NCBI RefSeq assembly: GCF_000422345.1 | Contig: NZ_AULP01000010.1 | Location: 62,001 to 126,000, forward strand | Direction of reading: 5' to 3' | Source of the DNA: Neomelitea salexigens DSM 19753 | GTDB lineage: Bacteria; Pseudomonadota; Gammaproteobacteria; Pseudomonadales; Spongiibacteraceae | Length of the DNA stretch: 64,000 nucleotides | The notes under the pieces: model-generated | The model's database searches: none | Told to the model about the DNA's origin: nothing | Seen by the model: the letters and a program-made list of their open reading frames with translations, nothing else | Position numbers and translations under genes: made by a program | Shown here: positions 53,894 through 62,603 of the stretch, in pieces | Layout: every line of letters begins with the position of its first letter | Numbering within the stretch: position 1 is the stretch's first letter

Positions 53894-55066
53894 ATGAGCG
53901 AATCGACGAGAAGCTACGAGCGTATTCCCTATTTAATTTTCTATCAGGATAAAAGCCCGTTTAAGGAAACCTACGGCGGCCCTCTGGATTTTGGCGCCCT
54001 TAAATCCCACCATCTCAAGCCCAAACAGCCGCGCTGCAACAACGTCATTCTGTTTATGCACCCCGTTGGCGGCGGCGAATACCTACCAATGGTGGTCGCC
54101 ATGGCCAAGGCTGGTTACCCGGTCATTTACTGCCAAAGCCGCTACTCCGGTAACGACAGCGCACTGATTATGGAAAAAGTCGCCATCGATATGGGCAACT
54201 GCATCCGCCATGCCAAAGAAGAGCTGGGTTACGACAAAGTGATTCTTGCGGCGTGGAGTGGCGGCGGCTCACTGTCGCTGTTTTATCAAAGCCAGGCGGA
54301 AAACCCGACCATTACCCACACCCCCGCGGGCGACTCGGTAGACCTCACCATCCAAGGGCTGATTCCCGCCGACGGCGTGATGATTCTTGCCGCCCACGTC
54401 AGCCGCGCTCATACCCTTACCGAATGGATGGACGCCTCAATTCTCGATGAAGCCAACCCGGACAACAAAGACCCAGGCCTGGACCTCTACGACCCGGCCA
54501 ACCCCAATCAGCCGCCCTATAGCGAGGAGTTCCTCAGCCGCTATCGCGCCGCGCAAATTGCCCGCAACAGAAAGATTACCGCCTGGGTAAAAGACAAGCT
54601 GCAATACCTGAAAGACAGCGACCGACCCAACGACGAATTTGGCTTTGTGGTACACGGCACCATGGCCGACCCGCGCTGGCTGGACCCCAGCGTCGACCCC
54701 AATGACCGACAGGAAAATTGGTGCTACCTCGGCGACCCCAAAGTCGTGAACAATGGCCCCGTTGGGCTGGCTCGATTCTGTACCCTGCGAAGCTGGTTGT
54801 CACAGTGGAGCTACGACGACTCCAATGCCGACGGCCAAGCCTGCGCAGCGAAAATCAGCGTGCCAATTCTCGTCATTGGCAATACCGCCGACGATGCCTG
54901 CACCCCCAGCCACACTCACCGCTTGTACAACGCCATTGCCCACGACGACAAAGAACTGTACGAAGTGGAGGGCGCGACGCACTACTACTTCGGCCAACCC
55001 GATAAACTCGACGACGCCATATCGCGCTGCGATGCGTGGTTGCAGAAAAAGGGCTTTGCGGACTGA
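53894..55066 (+). CDS. Alpha/beta hydrolase, unknown substrate
   Basis: A 390 aa alpha/beta hydrolase-fold protein. The nucleophile elbow is AWSGGG (Ser122), with the oxyanion region FMHPVGGGEY and a C-terminal catalytic His in EGATHYYFG; the acid is probably Asp in NTADDACTP. It is larger than simple esterases because of a long insertion (about residues 150-290) that should form a cap over the active site. It stands alone, divergent from the MarR gene. It may hydrolyse an ester, lactone or thioester in the island's pathway, but this is inferred from context only. Confidence 0.8.
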   Translation: MSESTRSYERIPYLIFYQDKSPFKETYGGPLDFGALKSHHLKPKQPRCNNVILFMHPVGGGEYLPMVVAMAKAGYPVIYCQSRYSGNDSALIMEKVAIDMGNCIRHAKEELGYDKVILAAWSGGGSLSLFYQSQAENPTITHTPAGDSVDLTIQGLIPADGVMILAAHVSRAHTLTEWMDASILDEANPDNKDPGLDLYDPANPNQPPYSEEFLSRYRAAQIARNRKITAWVKDKLQYLKDSDRPNDEFGFVVHGTMADPRWLDPSVDPNDRQENWCYLGDPKVVNNGPVGLARFCTLRSWLSQWSYDDSNADGQACAAKISVPILVIGNTADDACTPSHTHRLYNAIAHDDKELYEVEGATHYYFGQPDKLDDAISRCDAWLQKKGFAD

Positions 55067-55117
55067 GTGCTGTAAGGAAGGACGTGCCGGGCTTGGTCGC
55101 CCGGCACGCGAAGGCGC

Positions 55118-56257
55118 TTACCGGCTGGGATTAATGAGGTATTTCTTGCCGGTGGCCTGCTGGCTGTACTCTGCAACCACGTCGGCCTGCAATACATCCA
55201 GCAGCGACACTTCATCGCTGTAGTGGCTGGCAAAGGTGGTGTGTAGCTCATCGGCCACGCGCTGGCGTAATTCGCCGGCGCGCTCTGGCCCGACCTTGGC
55301 AATAAACGGTGTCAGCAGCCAAGCGTTAATGCCCCAACTAAAACCGAAGTTGCGATGGATAATCGTCGGCGACAAATCCAGGCTGCCGTAGATGTAGAGC
55401 TGTTTGAAGGTATCGGAGCCATACGGCCCCGGCAGGGCAACATCTTTCAGCGCCGCTTTTTCCATGCAGGTGAGAATACGGCTACCCAGCTCACCACCGC
55501 CGGTGGCATCAAACGCCAGGTAGGCACCCGTCTCTTCAATCGCCCGGGTCAGATCGCTCATAAAGCTGTCGTCGCTGGAATTGCAGACGTATTTGGCGCC
55601 CTGGGATTTCAGCAATTCAACCTGCTCGGGCTTGCGCACAATATTAATCAGTTCAATGCCGTCTTTCTGGCAGACACGGTTAAGCATCTGCCCGAGATTG
55701 GACGCCGCTGCCGTGTGGATCAGCGCCTTGAAACCTTCACGGCGCATCGTCTCAACCATACCCAGTGCCGTCAGGGGATTCACAAAGCAGGACGCGCCGT
55801 CGCGGGCCGAGGTACCCTCATTCAATGGCAGACACTGCATCACATTCACTTTGCGGTACTGGCAGTAAAGCGCGCCGTCCATCACCGCCACGGTTTTGCC
55901 CAGCAGTGCCTGGGCGGCGGTGCTCGCACCGGCCTTGACCACGGTGCCCGCCCCTTCATTCCCCGCTGCCAGCGGCTTGCCAATTCGCGGTTTAACGCGC
56001 CCCTCCAGGCCAGGGCGCAGTTTGGCGGTGTACACGGTATCGGCACCACTGCCCGTGGTTTTGCCGGTGCTGACATCGGCGGGGGCAATCAGTGTGGCCT
56101 GATCCGAGGGATTGATGGGGGTCGCCTCAATGCGCACCACCACCTCATCGTCGCCCGGCTCGGGGATCGGTGAGGATTTCAGTATCAGCTTGAGGTAACC
56201 GTCGTCGGTGACCAGCGAGCGCAGTTGCAGGCCGGTATCGGGAAGCGTGTCGTGCAT
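55118..56257 (-). CDS. Zinc-free medium-chain dehydrogenase/quinone oxidoreductase
   Basis: A 379 aa MDR-superfamily reductase. N-terminal EVVVRIEATPINPSDQATLI and GNEGAGTVVKAG define the GroES-like domain; the nucleotide-binding part has HTAAASNLGQMLNRVC (AxxGxxG-like) and LAFDATGGGELGSRIL. No structural zinc cysteines are evident. Members reduce enones or quinones with NADPH. It lies 81 bases downstream of the TonB receptor gene and may share its transcript. Confidence 0.85.
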   Translation of the reverse strand: MHDTLPDTGLQLRSLVTDDGYLKLILKSSPIPEPGDDEVVVRIEATPINPSDQATLIAPADVSTGKTTGSGADTVYTAKLRPGLEGRVKPRIGKPLAAGNEGAGTVVKAGASTAAQALLGKTVAVMDGALYCQYRKVNVMQCLPLNEGTSARDGASCFVNPLTALGMVETMRREGFKALIHTAAASNLGQMLNRVCQKDGIELINIVRKPEQVELLKSQGAKYVCNSSDDSFMSDLTRAIEETGAYLAFDATGGGELGSRILTCMEKAALKDVALPGPYGSDTFKQLYIYGSLDLSPTIIHRNFGFSWGINAWLLTPFIAKVGPERAGELRQRVADELHTTFASHYSDEVSLLDVLQADVVAEYSQQATGKKYLINPSR

Positions 56258-56338
56258 AGCAAATGCCCTTCTGATTATTGGACAGCTAGCCTAGCACTTT
56301 CCGCCCCCCAAACTCACCTGTGCGGAAAACCCGTTCGC

Positions 56339-58726
56339 TCACCACTGATAATTCAGCGAAGCAAAAATTTTCCGCATCGACTTCTGCCGGGTGTTGTAAG
56401 TGCCGGGGAAAAACACGGTATCGAGCACTTGCCCCAGCACTTCTTCGTCGGTGAGGTTGCTGCCGCCAACGGTAATTGCCCAGCCGGAATCCAACGATGC
56501 CAGGCTCACCCGCGCCGACACGGTGGTGTAGCCCGGCGAAAAGGTGTTTTTATCCAGGTCGCCGTCGGTGTATTGATCGCCTTGGTAGAGAATATCGACG
56601 CTGGTACTCATGGCCAGGCCGAAGACCGGGAACTCCAACGTTGGGGTAAAGCTGGCGGTTTCTTTTGGGGCGAAGGAGATGCGTCGACCGCCAAGGTCTT
56701 GCTGGGCGTCGACACCTTCATTAATCGGCGCTGGCGCGGCGGGGTAACTGTCGTAGCGCGCATCCAACAGGCCTACAGAACCGGCAAGCCGCAGAAACGG
56801 CATTGGCGTGATCCACATAACGTCCATTTCGAGGCCGTCAGAGGTGGCGGTAGCGGCGTTTTTTACATCGAAGAAGGCACCGTTGAAGGCCAGTACTTGC
56901 AGGTTTTCAAACTGGGTTTGGTACACGGCGAGGTTAAAACGCAGGGTGTTGTCCAAAAAGCTGCCTTTTAAACCGGCCTCGACGGTGACAGCTTTTTCGG
57001 GCTCGAAATTGAGGTCTTCACCACCGAAGGACGATGCATTAAAGCCACCACTTTTGTAACCGCGGGCGTAGCTGATAAAGATATTGGTGTCTTCGTTCAA
57101 ATAGTACTGAAGCGACAGCTTGGGCGACAGGTCACTCTCTTCGCGCTCGATACCTTCCTCCTGATATTCCTCGGCGCTTAGCGCGGTGCCCATCAAACAC
57201 GGCAGCCCCAGGTTGCCAGTGCGGCAGCGCGAGGCACCCGAGGCGTCGGCAGTTTTGGTTTCGCGGCTGTAGCGCAGTCCCGGAGTAAGCACCCACTTAT
57301 CGGTGATGTACCAGCTGAATTGGGCAAAGGCCGCGTAGGCTTCCACATCCAGAAAGTAGTCCAGCAGGTAGCTATCGTCATCAATCACGGTGGCGCCTAA
57401 GCCGGAAATCAGCCCCAGCCCTGCCAAGTTCAAACTACCTAGCAAACCACCTGACCCCCCATTGGGGTTGCCACTAATCAGTTGCAGGGCATCGTCGGTG
57501 GTGAGGTAGGCCAGCAGGTCGTCGCCTGCGGTAATTTGAGTGTGCTGCTCAAATTCTGAATGCAGTGCGTAGATACCAGCAACCAGATTAACGCCTTCAC
57601 CCAATCCGAACAGGCTCTCGCTGCTGGCAGTAAACCGAAGCTCCAGCGACTGCTGATTGTAGTCAGAGGTCACCGCCAGTTTGGCAAGGTCGGCAGGAGA
57701 GGCATCGAGGTCGACAAGGCTGTCGATGTATAGCTCGCTGTCGGCAACAATCAGAGTAAACGCGCTGTTCTGTAGCCCGGCAACGTCGCCCAGTTGCCAT
57801 TCACTTAGCAGTGACAGGCTGTCGGATGTTTTTTCGATAAAGCCCGGCACATTGTAAGAGCTGCGAAAGTCGTAGGGGTTGTCTTCAATATTCGGGTCGT
57901 AGTTTTCAAGAAAAGTGCGGGTGTCGTCGTCCAGTTTGAATATTTGCAGTCCCCAGTAATTGGCCATAGTTTCCGATTGGTAGGCATTCAGCTCCATATG
58001 CAGCGAATCGCTGGGGTCGAAAAAGATTTTCAAGCGCTGGGCATTTTGTTCGTGTTGATCGTCGCGGCGCTGCAAAAATTGGTTATACAAGTCGCCCTCT
58101 TTGTCGCGATCCATCGCCGAAACGCGCAGCGAAAGATGGTCGCCCACGCCACCGGCTACTGCCGCTTCCAGGTAGCGTTCATCGGCATCGTTTTCCTGCC
58201 ATTGCAGTTTTCCGGAGAAGTCGTCGGTGGGGTCAGCCGAGCTGACATTGAATACGCCCGCCACGGTGTTTTTCCCAAACAGGGTACCCTGCGGCCCGCG
58301 CAGGACTTCAATTCGGGCAATATCAAACATGGCTTCGCTAAAGTACGAGGGGCGGTTGTAAAACACCTCGTCCTGCACGAAACCCACCGAGCTTTCGAAA
58401 GCGGCGTTCAGCGGGTTGGAACCAAATCCGCGAATATTTACCTGGGTAAGTGCCGGATCGGTATCGGAGGAAAAGCGCACATTGGGCATATAGGGGGCGA
58501 GGTCTTGCAGGTTAACCGCGCCCACTTCTTTCATAAATTCGCCGCTCACGGCGGTGAGCGAAATGGGCACATCCTGAGACGATTGCTCGACTTTCTGCGC
58601 GCTGACGATGACCTCCTCCAACACCCTGCGCTCTTTTACCGGCGCGGAAAACGCATTGTGAGCCGTCAGTATTAGTGCGATGGCCACGCAGTGAGGACGT
58701 AACGATGTACTGCTGTTGATAAACAT
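56339..58726 (-). CDS. TonB-dependent receptor (hydrophobic-substrate type)
   Basis: A 795 aa outer-membrane receptor. Signal peptide to about residue 28, then a TonB-box-like LEEVIVSAQKVEQSSQDVPI, plug RIEVLRGPQGTLFGKNTVAG, and a long barrel ending in FASLNYQW with a terminal aromatic. The receptors of this class found beside acyl-CoA catabolic genes probably import terpenoid, steroid or fatty substrates; no Fur box is seen. I start at ATG 58726 rather than GTG 58732. Two copies of the island palindrome lie in the region shared with the divergent GST operon. Confidence 0.88.
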   Translation of the reverse strand: MFINSSTSLRPHCVAIALILTAHNAFSAPVKERRVLEEVIVSAQKVEQSSQDVPISLTAVSGEFMKEVGAVNLQDLAPYMPNVRFSSDTDPALTQVNIRGFGSNPLNAAFESSVGFVQDEVFYNRPSYFSEAMFDIARIEVLRGPQGTLFGKNTVAGVFNVSSADPTDDFSGKLQWQENDADERYLEAAVAGGVGDHLSLRVSAMDRDKEGDLYNQFLQRRDDQHEQNAQRLKIFFDPSDSLHMELNAYQSETMANYWGLQIFKLDDDTRTFLENYDPNIEDNPYDFRSSYNVPGFIEKTSDSLSLLSEWQLGDVAGLQNSAFTLIVADSELYIDSLVDLDASPADLAKLAVTSDYNQQSLELRFTASSESLFGLGEGVNLVAGIYALHSEFEQHTQITAGDDLLAYLTTDDALQLISGNPNGGSGGLLGSLNLAGLGLISGLGATVIDDDSYLLDYFLDVEAYAAFAQFSWYITDKWVLTPGLRYSRETKTADASGASRCRTGNLGLPCLMGTALSAEEYQEEGIEREESDLSPKLSLQYYLNEDTNIFISYARGYKSGGFNASSFGGEDLNFEPEKAVTVEAGLKGSFLDNTLRFNLAVYQTQFENLQVLAFNGAFFDVKNAATATSDGLEMDVMWITPMPFLRLAGSVGLLDARYDSYPAAPAPINEGVDAQQDLGGRRISFAPKETASFTPTLEFPVFGLAMSTSVDILYQGDQYTDGDLDKNTFSPGYTTVSARVSLASLDSGWAITVGGSNLTDEEVLGQVLDTVFFPGTYNTRQKSMRKIFASLNYQW

Positions 58727-58804
58727 AGGCACCCATCTTTTCTATTATTATTGTTGTTGCGTTTGAGCCATCCGGTGCAGTGAAGCGCCTTACACGACCC
58801 AAAT

Positions 58805-58827
58805 TAATGTCAACTAAGTTTACATTA
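58805..58827. promoter_or_regulatory. Shared palindromic operator (regulon site d)
   Basis: A 23-base palindrome with one mismatched pair (arms TAATGTCAACT and AGTTTACATTA), core TGTCAACTAAGTTTACA at 58808-58824. It lies about 80 bases upstream of the TonB receptor start and belongs to the same motif family as sites a, b, c and e. Confidence 0.65.
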
Positions 58828-58907
58828 TTAGCGGCTTTCTTGCGGCGCGTCAACTCGCCAATATGAGAATTAGAAAAATCTTGGGGGTAGACAATCGCCT
58901 CGGCACA

Positions 58908-58926
58908 ATGTCAATATTATTGACAT
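58908..58926. promoter_or_regulatory. Shared palindromic operator (regulon site e)
   Basis: ATGTCAATATTATTGACAT, a perfect 19-base palindrome ending 21 bases before the GST start. It is the cleanest copy of the island motif. The distance to the ATG is too short for its TTGACA to be the -35 of that gene, which supports an operator role. Confidence 0.75.
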
Positions 58927-58947
58927 AATAACAAACCGAGAGCTGCG

Positions 58948-59679
58948 ATGATCGACTTACATACGGTGCCTACCCCCAACGGCCACAAGATTTCTATTGC
59001 GCTGGAAGAGCTGGGCTTGAACTACCGCGTTATTCCCTACGATATTAGCCAGGGCGACCAGTTTAGCCCTGAGCTATTGGCCTTAAACCCCAACAACAAG
59101 TTGCCAGTGATTGTCGATAACGATGCCGAAGACGGGCCGATCACGGTGTTTGAAAGCGGCGCGATTCTGATTTACCTGGCGGAGAAAAGCGGCCAGCTGC
59201 TATCTCGCCAGCCCACCCAGCGCTACGCCGAGCTGCAATGGCTGATGTTTCAAATGGCCGGCGTCGGACCGCTGCAGGGTCAAGCCCACCACTTTGTGCG
59301 TTACGCCCGTGAAGAGCAGCCCTATTCCAAACAGCGCTACCTGCAGGAAAGCCTTCGCCAGTGCCGGGTGATTGAATCGCAACTTGGTCAGCAACGCTAT
59401 ATCGCCGGAGATCAATTCTCCATAGCCGATATCGCCCTGTGGCCGTGGCTGCGCGCCCTGCCACTGATTGGTATTCACCCGGAGCAGAGTTTTCCCGGCA
59501 TCCATCGCTGGTTTAATGAGCTGGCAGCGCGCCCTGCCTTTCAGCGCGGCAAGGATGTAATCAATGGCTGGGTGTATGACCTGCCGCCAAACTTTTATAT
59601 GGAGCTGGACGATAAGACCTGGTCTTACTCTTTTGGCGAGGAGCAATACAAGGAACGCGAACGGGGGCTGCAAGCGTGA
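58948..59679 (+). CDS. Glutathione S-transferase family, Nu class (YfcG/YghU-like)
   Basis: A 243 aa GST-fold protein. The thioredoxin-like domain has TPNGHKISIALEELGLNYRV, NPNNKLPVIVD and FESGAILIYLAEKSGQ; the helical domain has QWLMFQMAGVGPLQGQAHHF and FSIADIALWPW. These match E. coli YfcG, whose class binds two glutathione molecules and acts as a disulfide-bond reductase rather than a classical transferase. First gene of a four-gene operon; its stop overlaps the next start by four bases (GTGA). Confidence 0.9.
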   Translation: MIDLHTVPTPNGHKISIALEELGLNYRVIPYDISQGDQFSPELLALNPNNKLPVIVDNDAEDGPITVFESGAILIYLAEKSGQLLSRQPTQRYAELQWLMFQMAGVGPLQGQAHHFVRYAREEQPYSKQRYLQESLRQCRVIESQLGQQRYIAGDQFSIADIALWPWLRALPLIGIHPEQSFPGIHRWFNELAARPAFQRGKDVINGWVYDLPPNFYMELDDKTWSYSFGEEQYKERERGLQA

Positions 59680-60437
59680 CAGATTTATTCTCGGTAAGCG
59701 GCAAAACCGTATTCATTAGCGGCGGCTCTCGCGGCATTGGCGCCATGCTGGCAGAGGGCTTTGTTAACGCCGGCGCCAAGGTGATAATCAGCGCGCGAAA
59801 GCCGGCAGAACTTCACGCGCGGTGTGCACACTTGCAAACGCTGGGCGACTGCACCGCGATAGAAGCGGATCTATCCACCCAGCAAGGTGTGGAAGCGCTC
59901 GTCACCGCCATCAAATCCCTCACCCCCAGGCTGGATATTTTAATTAATAATGCAGGGGCCAGTTGGGGCGCCGATATCGACAGCTTTCCCGAGTCGGGCT
60001 GGAACAAGGTGATGAATTTGAATGTGAAGTCGGTCTTCTTCCTCAGCCAACAATTGCTGCCGCTGCTCAGGAATGCCGCCGCCGAAGATAAGCCCGCCCG
60101 CATTATTAACATTGCCTCGGTGTATGGCATGGTTCACTCGACGCTAAAAACCTATTCCTACGGCGCCAGTAAAGCTGCGGTAATCCAGCTGACCCGTCAA
60201 CTTGCGGCCGACCTGGCCGACGCTCATATTAATGTGAACGCCATCGCACCGGGCTATTTCCCCAGCGATATGACGGCACCACTGGATGACCAATCGCTAC
60301 TGCAAAGTATCCCGCTGCAACGTATGGGCAGCGCCGACGATATTGCGGGTACGGCAATTTTTCTGGCATCGGCCGCGTCGAATTATATGACCGGCAGCAC
60401 CTTGGTACTCGACGGTGGTATTGTCGCCAGTCGCTAA
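59676..60437 (+). CDS. Short-chain dehydrogenase, RhlG-like
   Basis: A 253 aa classical SDR. SGGSRGIGAMLAEGF for NAD(P) binding with Arg in the ISARKP segment (NADPH preference), NNAGASWGADIDSFPESGW, and YSYGASKAA with the catalytic Tyr-x-x-x-Lys. The whole sequence closely follows Pseudomonas RhlG, an NADPH-dependent 3-ketoacyl reductase-like enzyme. Start is GTG 59676 inside the GST stop. It lies 30 bases before the CaiB gene. Confidence 0.88.
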   Translation: MTDLFSVSGKTVFISGGSRGIGAMLAEGFVNAGAKVIISARKPAELHARCAHLQTLGDCTAIEADLSTQQGVEALVTAIKSLTPRLDILINNAGASWGADIDSFPESGWNKVMNLNVKSVFFLSQQLLPLLRNAAAEDKPARIINIASVYGMVHSTLKTYSYGASKAAVIQLTRQLAADLADAHINVNAIAPGYFPSDMTAPLDDQSLLQSIPLQRMGSADDIAGTAIFLASAASNYMTGSTLVLDGGIVASR

Positions 60438-60467
60438 CAACTCGACCGTGAATACAGTAGGTATGTT

Positions 60468-61667
60468 ATGAACAACGCGCTTTCCGGATTGCGGGTATTG
60501 GACCTGACCCATATGTTGTCAGGCCCTTATTGCACGATGATATTGGGCGACATGGGTGCGGAAATGATCAAGGTGGAGCCGATTGCTGGCGAAGGCACGC
60601 GCAAGTTGTTGGCCACCGACCCCGAGCACTCCATTGACGGCATGGGCGCCTACTTTATTACGCTGAATCGCAATAAAAAAAGTATCGCCATTGATCTGAA
60701 AAGTGAGGACGGCCTGGCGCTGTTTTATTCGCTGGTTGAGCAGGCCGATATCGTTGTGAATAATTATGCCGCCGGCGTGCCGGAAAAACTCAAGATCGAT
60801 TACCCGCGGCTCGCCGAGATCAACCCGCGTATTATCAGCTGCTCCATTACCGGCTTTGGCGAACAAGGGCCGGGTGCCAAGCGGCCCGCCTTTGACCAGG
60901 TTGCCCAGGCCTACGGCGGTGGCATGTCGATTACCGGCGAAGATGCGTCGCAGCCAATGCGTGCCGGCATTCCGATTGGCGACCTTGGCGGCGGTATGTT
61001 TGGCGTGATGGGAATATTGTCGGCGGTGATTGAACGCTATCAATCGGGCCGTGGCCAGCACGTGGACATTTCCATGCTGGATGCGCAAATCTCCCTGCTT
61101 AACTACATGGCGACCATGCACTTTATGTCGGGGAACACCCCCCAACCCATTGGCAACAGTCACTTTGTGCATGTGCCATACAACAGCTACCCCACCGCCG
61201 ATGGCCACTTGGTCATTTGCGTGATTACCGATAATTTTTGGCACAACTTAAAAGGCCTTTTGCACTGCGAGGCACTGGAAAAACCCGAATACGATACCCA
61301 GCCCGGACGCCTTGCCGACAAGACCTTTATCGATACCACCCTGGCCGATATTTTTCGCACCCAGAGCACCGCATACTGGATGGAAAAACTGAACGCGCAA
61401 CGCATACCTGCCGCGCCGGTGAATACCTTTTCCCAGGCCTTGAACGACGAACAAGTGCTGCACAGAAATATGGTGGTCGACCTTGCCCACCCCAACGGTC
61501 AAACCACCAAAGGCCCTGGCTGCCCGATTAAATTGTCGCGCAGCGAAGAGAGCGCCTACACCCCCGCCCCGCTGCTTGGCCAAGACACCCAACACATTCT
61601 CAGCGATATGCTAGCCATGCCCGACGACGAGATAGACCGCCTGCGCAGCAAGGGCGTCATCGCCTGA
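60468..61667 (+). CDS. CaiB/BaiF family CoA transferase
   Basis: A 399 aa class III CoA-transferase, which moves CoA between carboxylic acids through a mixed anhydride on an Asp. Signature segments: RVLDLTHMLSGPYCTMILGDMGAEMIKVEP, ADIVVNNYAAG, FDQVAQAYGG with Asp143 as probable nucleophile, and MLDAQISLLNY. Preceded by RBS-like GGTATG spacing and followed 14 bases later by the HMG-CoA lyase gene. The donor and acceptor acids cannot be told; succinyl-CoA with a branched dicarboxylate would suit the neighbour. Confidence 0.9.
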   Translation: MNNALSGLRVLDLTHMLSGPYCTMILGDMGAEMIKVEPIAGEGTRKLLATDPEHSIDGMGAYFITLNRNKKSIAIDLKSEDGLALFYSLVEQADIVVNNYAAGVPEKLKIDYPRLAEINPRIISCSITGFGEQGPGAKRPAFDQVAQAYGGGMSITGEDASQPMRAGIPIGDLGGGMFGVMGILSAVIERYQSGRGQHVDISMLDAQISLLNYMATMHFMSGNTPQPIGNSHFVHVPYNSYPTADGHLVICVITDNFWHNLKGLLHCEALEKPEYDTQPGRLADKTFIDTTLADIFRTQSTAYWMEKLNAQRIPAAPVNTFSQALNDEQVLHRNMVVDLAHPNGQTTKGPGCPIKLSRSEESAYTPAPLLGQDTQHILSDMLAMPDDEIDRLRSKGVIA

Positions 61668-61681
61668 CAGGAGAAACCGCT

Positions 61682-62587
61682 ATGGAAAAAGTATGGGTAA
61701 GAGATGTTGGCCCCCGCGACGGTTTGCAAAATCAAAAGCAGGTTCTAGACCCCGAGCAGCGCCTGCAACTCATTCAGGCCTTGCTGTCAGCAGGGCTGAC
61801 ACAGATTGAAGTGGGCGCCTTTGTATCGCCGCGCGCCGTTCCCGCCATGGCGGGCAGCGACCACGTGGTAAGCGCCCTGGCAAATACCGCAGGTGAATTT
61901 TCGGTACTGATTCCGAATGAGAAGGGCTACGACCTGGCCACCGCAGCCGGCGCACGCCACATCGCTATTGTGGTGGCCAGCAGCGAGACCATGAACCAAA
62001 AAAACATTGGCATGAGCAACGAGCAGGCCTTCCGTTTTGCCAATACGGTACTTGCCAGCGCCCACCGCGACGGCGTGCATGCCAGTTGCTATATCGCCAC
62101 CGCGTGGGAATGCCCTTTTGAAGGGGCAATTAATGAAGACATTATTCTGCAACAAGCCGAAGTATTAATTGCCGTAGGGGCAAAAGAAATTGTATTGGCC
62201 GATACCATTGGCGCGGCAACGCCGCAGCAATCTGCAAATCTAACCAGCAAATTATGTCGTGAATTTGATAGCGATGTCATCGCCTGCCACTTTCACGACA
62301 CCCGAGGCATGGGCATCGCCAATGCCTATGCTGCACTCGAAAGCGGTGTGCGCCGCTTTGACGCGTCCATCGCAGGCTTGGGGGGTTGTCCCTTTGCACC
62401 GGGGGCCTCGGGAAATATTGCCACGGAAGACCTGGTGCTGATGCTGAATCAGCAAGGCTACGACACGGGAATTTCCTTGGCGGGTTTGGCTGCGGCGTCG
62501 AGACTGACCCGGCAATGGTTACCGGGCGTTGGCTTGGCCAAGTCCACGCAGTGGATTGAACGGCAGATAGAAAAAGGCGCTCTCTAA
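61682..62587 (+). CDS. Hydroxymethylglutaryl-CoA lyase
   Basis: A 301 aa TIM-barrel lyase that splits 3-hydroxy-3-methylglutaryl-CoA (or a close analogue) into acetyl-CoA and acetoacetate. VRDVGPRDGLQNQ gives the catalytic Arg12-Asp13; HFHDTRGMG gives metal ligands His203 and His205; the GLGGCPFAPGASGN loop carries the catalytic Cys236. Length and motifs match the family including mvaB/liuE. A GGAGAAACC ribosome-binding site precedes it. It ends the GST-SDR-CaiB operon. It may act on HMG-CoA from leucine or isoprenoid breakdown, or on a CoA thioester made by the CaiB enzyme. Confidence 0.93.
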   Translation: MEKVWVRDVGPRDGLQNQKQVLDPEQRLQLIQALLSAGLTQIEVGAFVSPRAVPAMAGSDHVVSALANTAGEFSVLIPNEKGYDLATAAGARHIAIVVASSETMNQKNIGMSNEQAFRFANTVLASAHRDGVHASCYIATAWECPFEGAINEDIILQQAEVLIAVGAKEIVLADTIGAATPQQSANLTSKLCREFDSDVIACHFHDTRGMGIANAYAALESGVRRFDASIAGLGGCPFAPGASGNIATEDLVLMLNQQGYDTGISLAGLAAASRLTRQWLPGVGLAKSTQWIERQIEKGAL

Positions 62588-62603
62588 GCGCCTGTTCACG
62601 CCA

